From: Syntrophaceae bacterium UBA6109
GTDB lineage: Bacteria; Desulfobacterota; Syntrophia; Syntrophales; UBA6109
NCBI GenBank assembly: GCA_002428445.1
Contig: DIWJ01000019.1
Coordinates: 1 to 64,000 of the forward strand
DNA length: 64,000 nucleotides
Direction of reading: 5' to 3'
Position numbering within the stretch: position 1 is the first letter of the stretch
DNA letters: not shown here
Content: more model-generated notes on this DNA
Databases searched by the model: none
Told to the model about the DNA's origin: nothing
The model's input: only the letters and a program-made list of their open reading frames with translations

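Overview
The window looks like chromosome of a GC-rich Gram-negative bacterium. A complete Tol-Pal locus, an RND efflux pump, two TolC-family proteins, LolB-like and TPR lipoproteins and an OmpA porin prove an outer membrane. The gene mix (KamA-type EpmB beside efp, CtpA plus divergent polysaccharide deacetylase, baeRF family 3, a lipoprotein YbgF/CpoB) is most like Desulfobacterota (former Deltaproteobacteria, perhaps Syntrophales). That placement is inference. No rRNA, tRNA, CRISPR array, insertion sequence or phage gene was seen.

Layout. 0-7.2 kb, mostly minus strand: OmpA porin with calcium-binding repeats, a small secreted protein, a secreted HAD phosphatase with a D-2-hydroxyacid dehydrogenase, a stand-alone GMP-synthase ATP-pyrophosphatase, a decayed cation-efflux gene and a baeRF3 protein. 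7.5-10.2 kb, plus: epmB-efp-epmA, which makes and beta-lysylates elongation factor P. 10.3-15.8 kb, plus: tolQ-tolR-tolA-like-tolB-pal-cpoB. 15.8-20.7 kb, minus: a four-gene operon ctpA / deacetylase / TPR lipoprotein / LolB-like lipoprotein. 20.9-24.6 kb: small genes, a PspC protein, an acyl-CoA ligase, and well-formed promoters with operator-like palindromes. 24.6-33.0 kb, plus: an exported alpha/beta hydrolase, a TolC-AcrA-AcrB tripartite pump with overlapping genes, and a lipoprotein hydrolase.

33.2-64.0 kb, plus: a second TolC-family protein followed by one giant open reading frame. It starts at 34778 and is still open at the last base, giving at least 9,741 codons (about 29.2 kb, nearly half of the window). 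It begins with a LEPR-XLL motif and a DUF4347 domain that carries a His/Cys pair reminiscent of caspase-fold peptidases. Three families of nested repeats follow, then a long non-repetitive adhesin-like part and RTX-like calcium-binding repeats. It is best read as a giant, probably type I-secreted, surface adhesin of the LktA-like/RTX class, with the upstream TolC as its outer-membrane exit channel. The rest of the secretion system and the C-terminal signal would lie beyond the window.

Together the window is dominated by cell-envelope functions: envelope integrity (Tol-Pal, OmpA, CpoB), lipoproteins, periplasmic proteolysis, efflux, and building or exporting one enormous surface protein.
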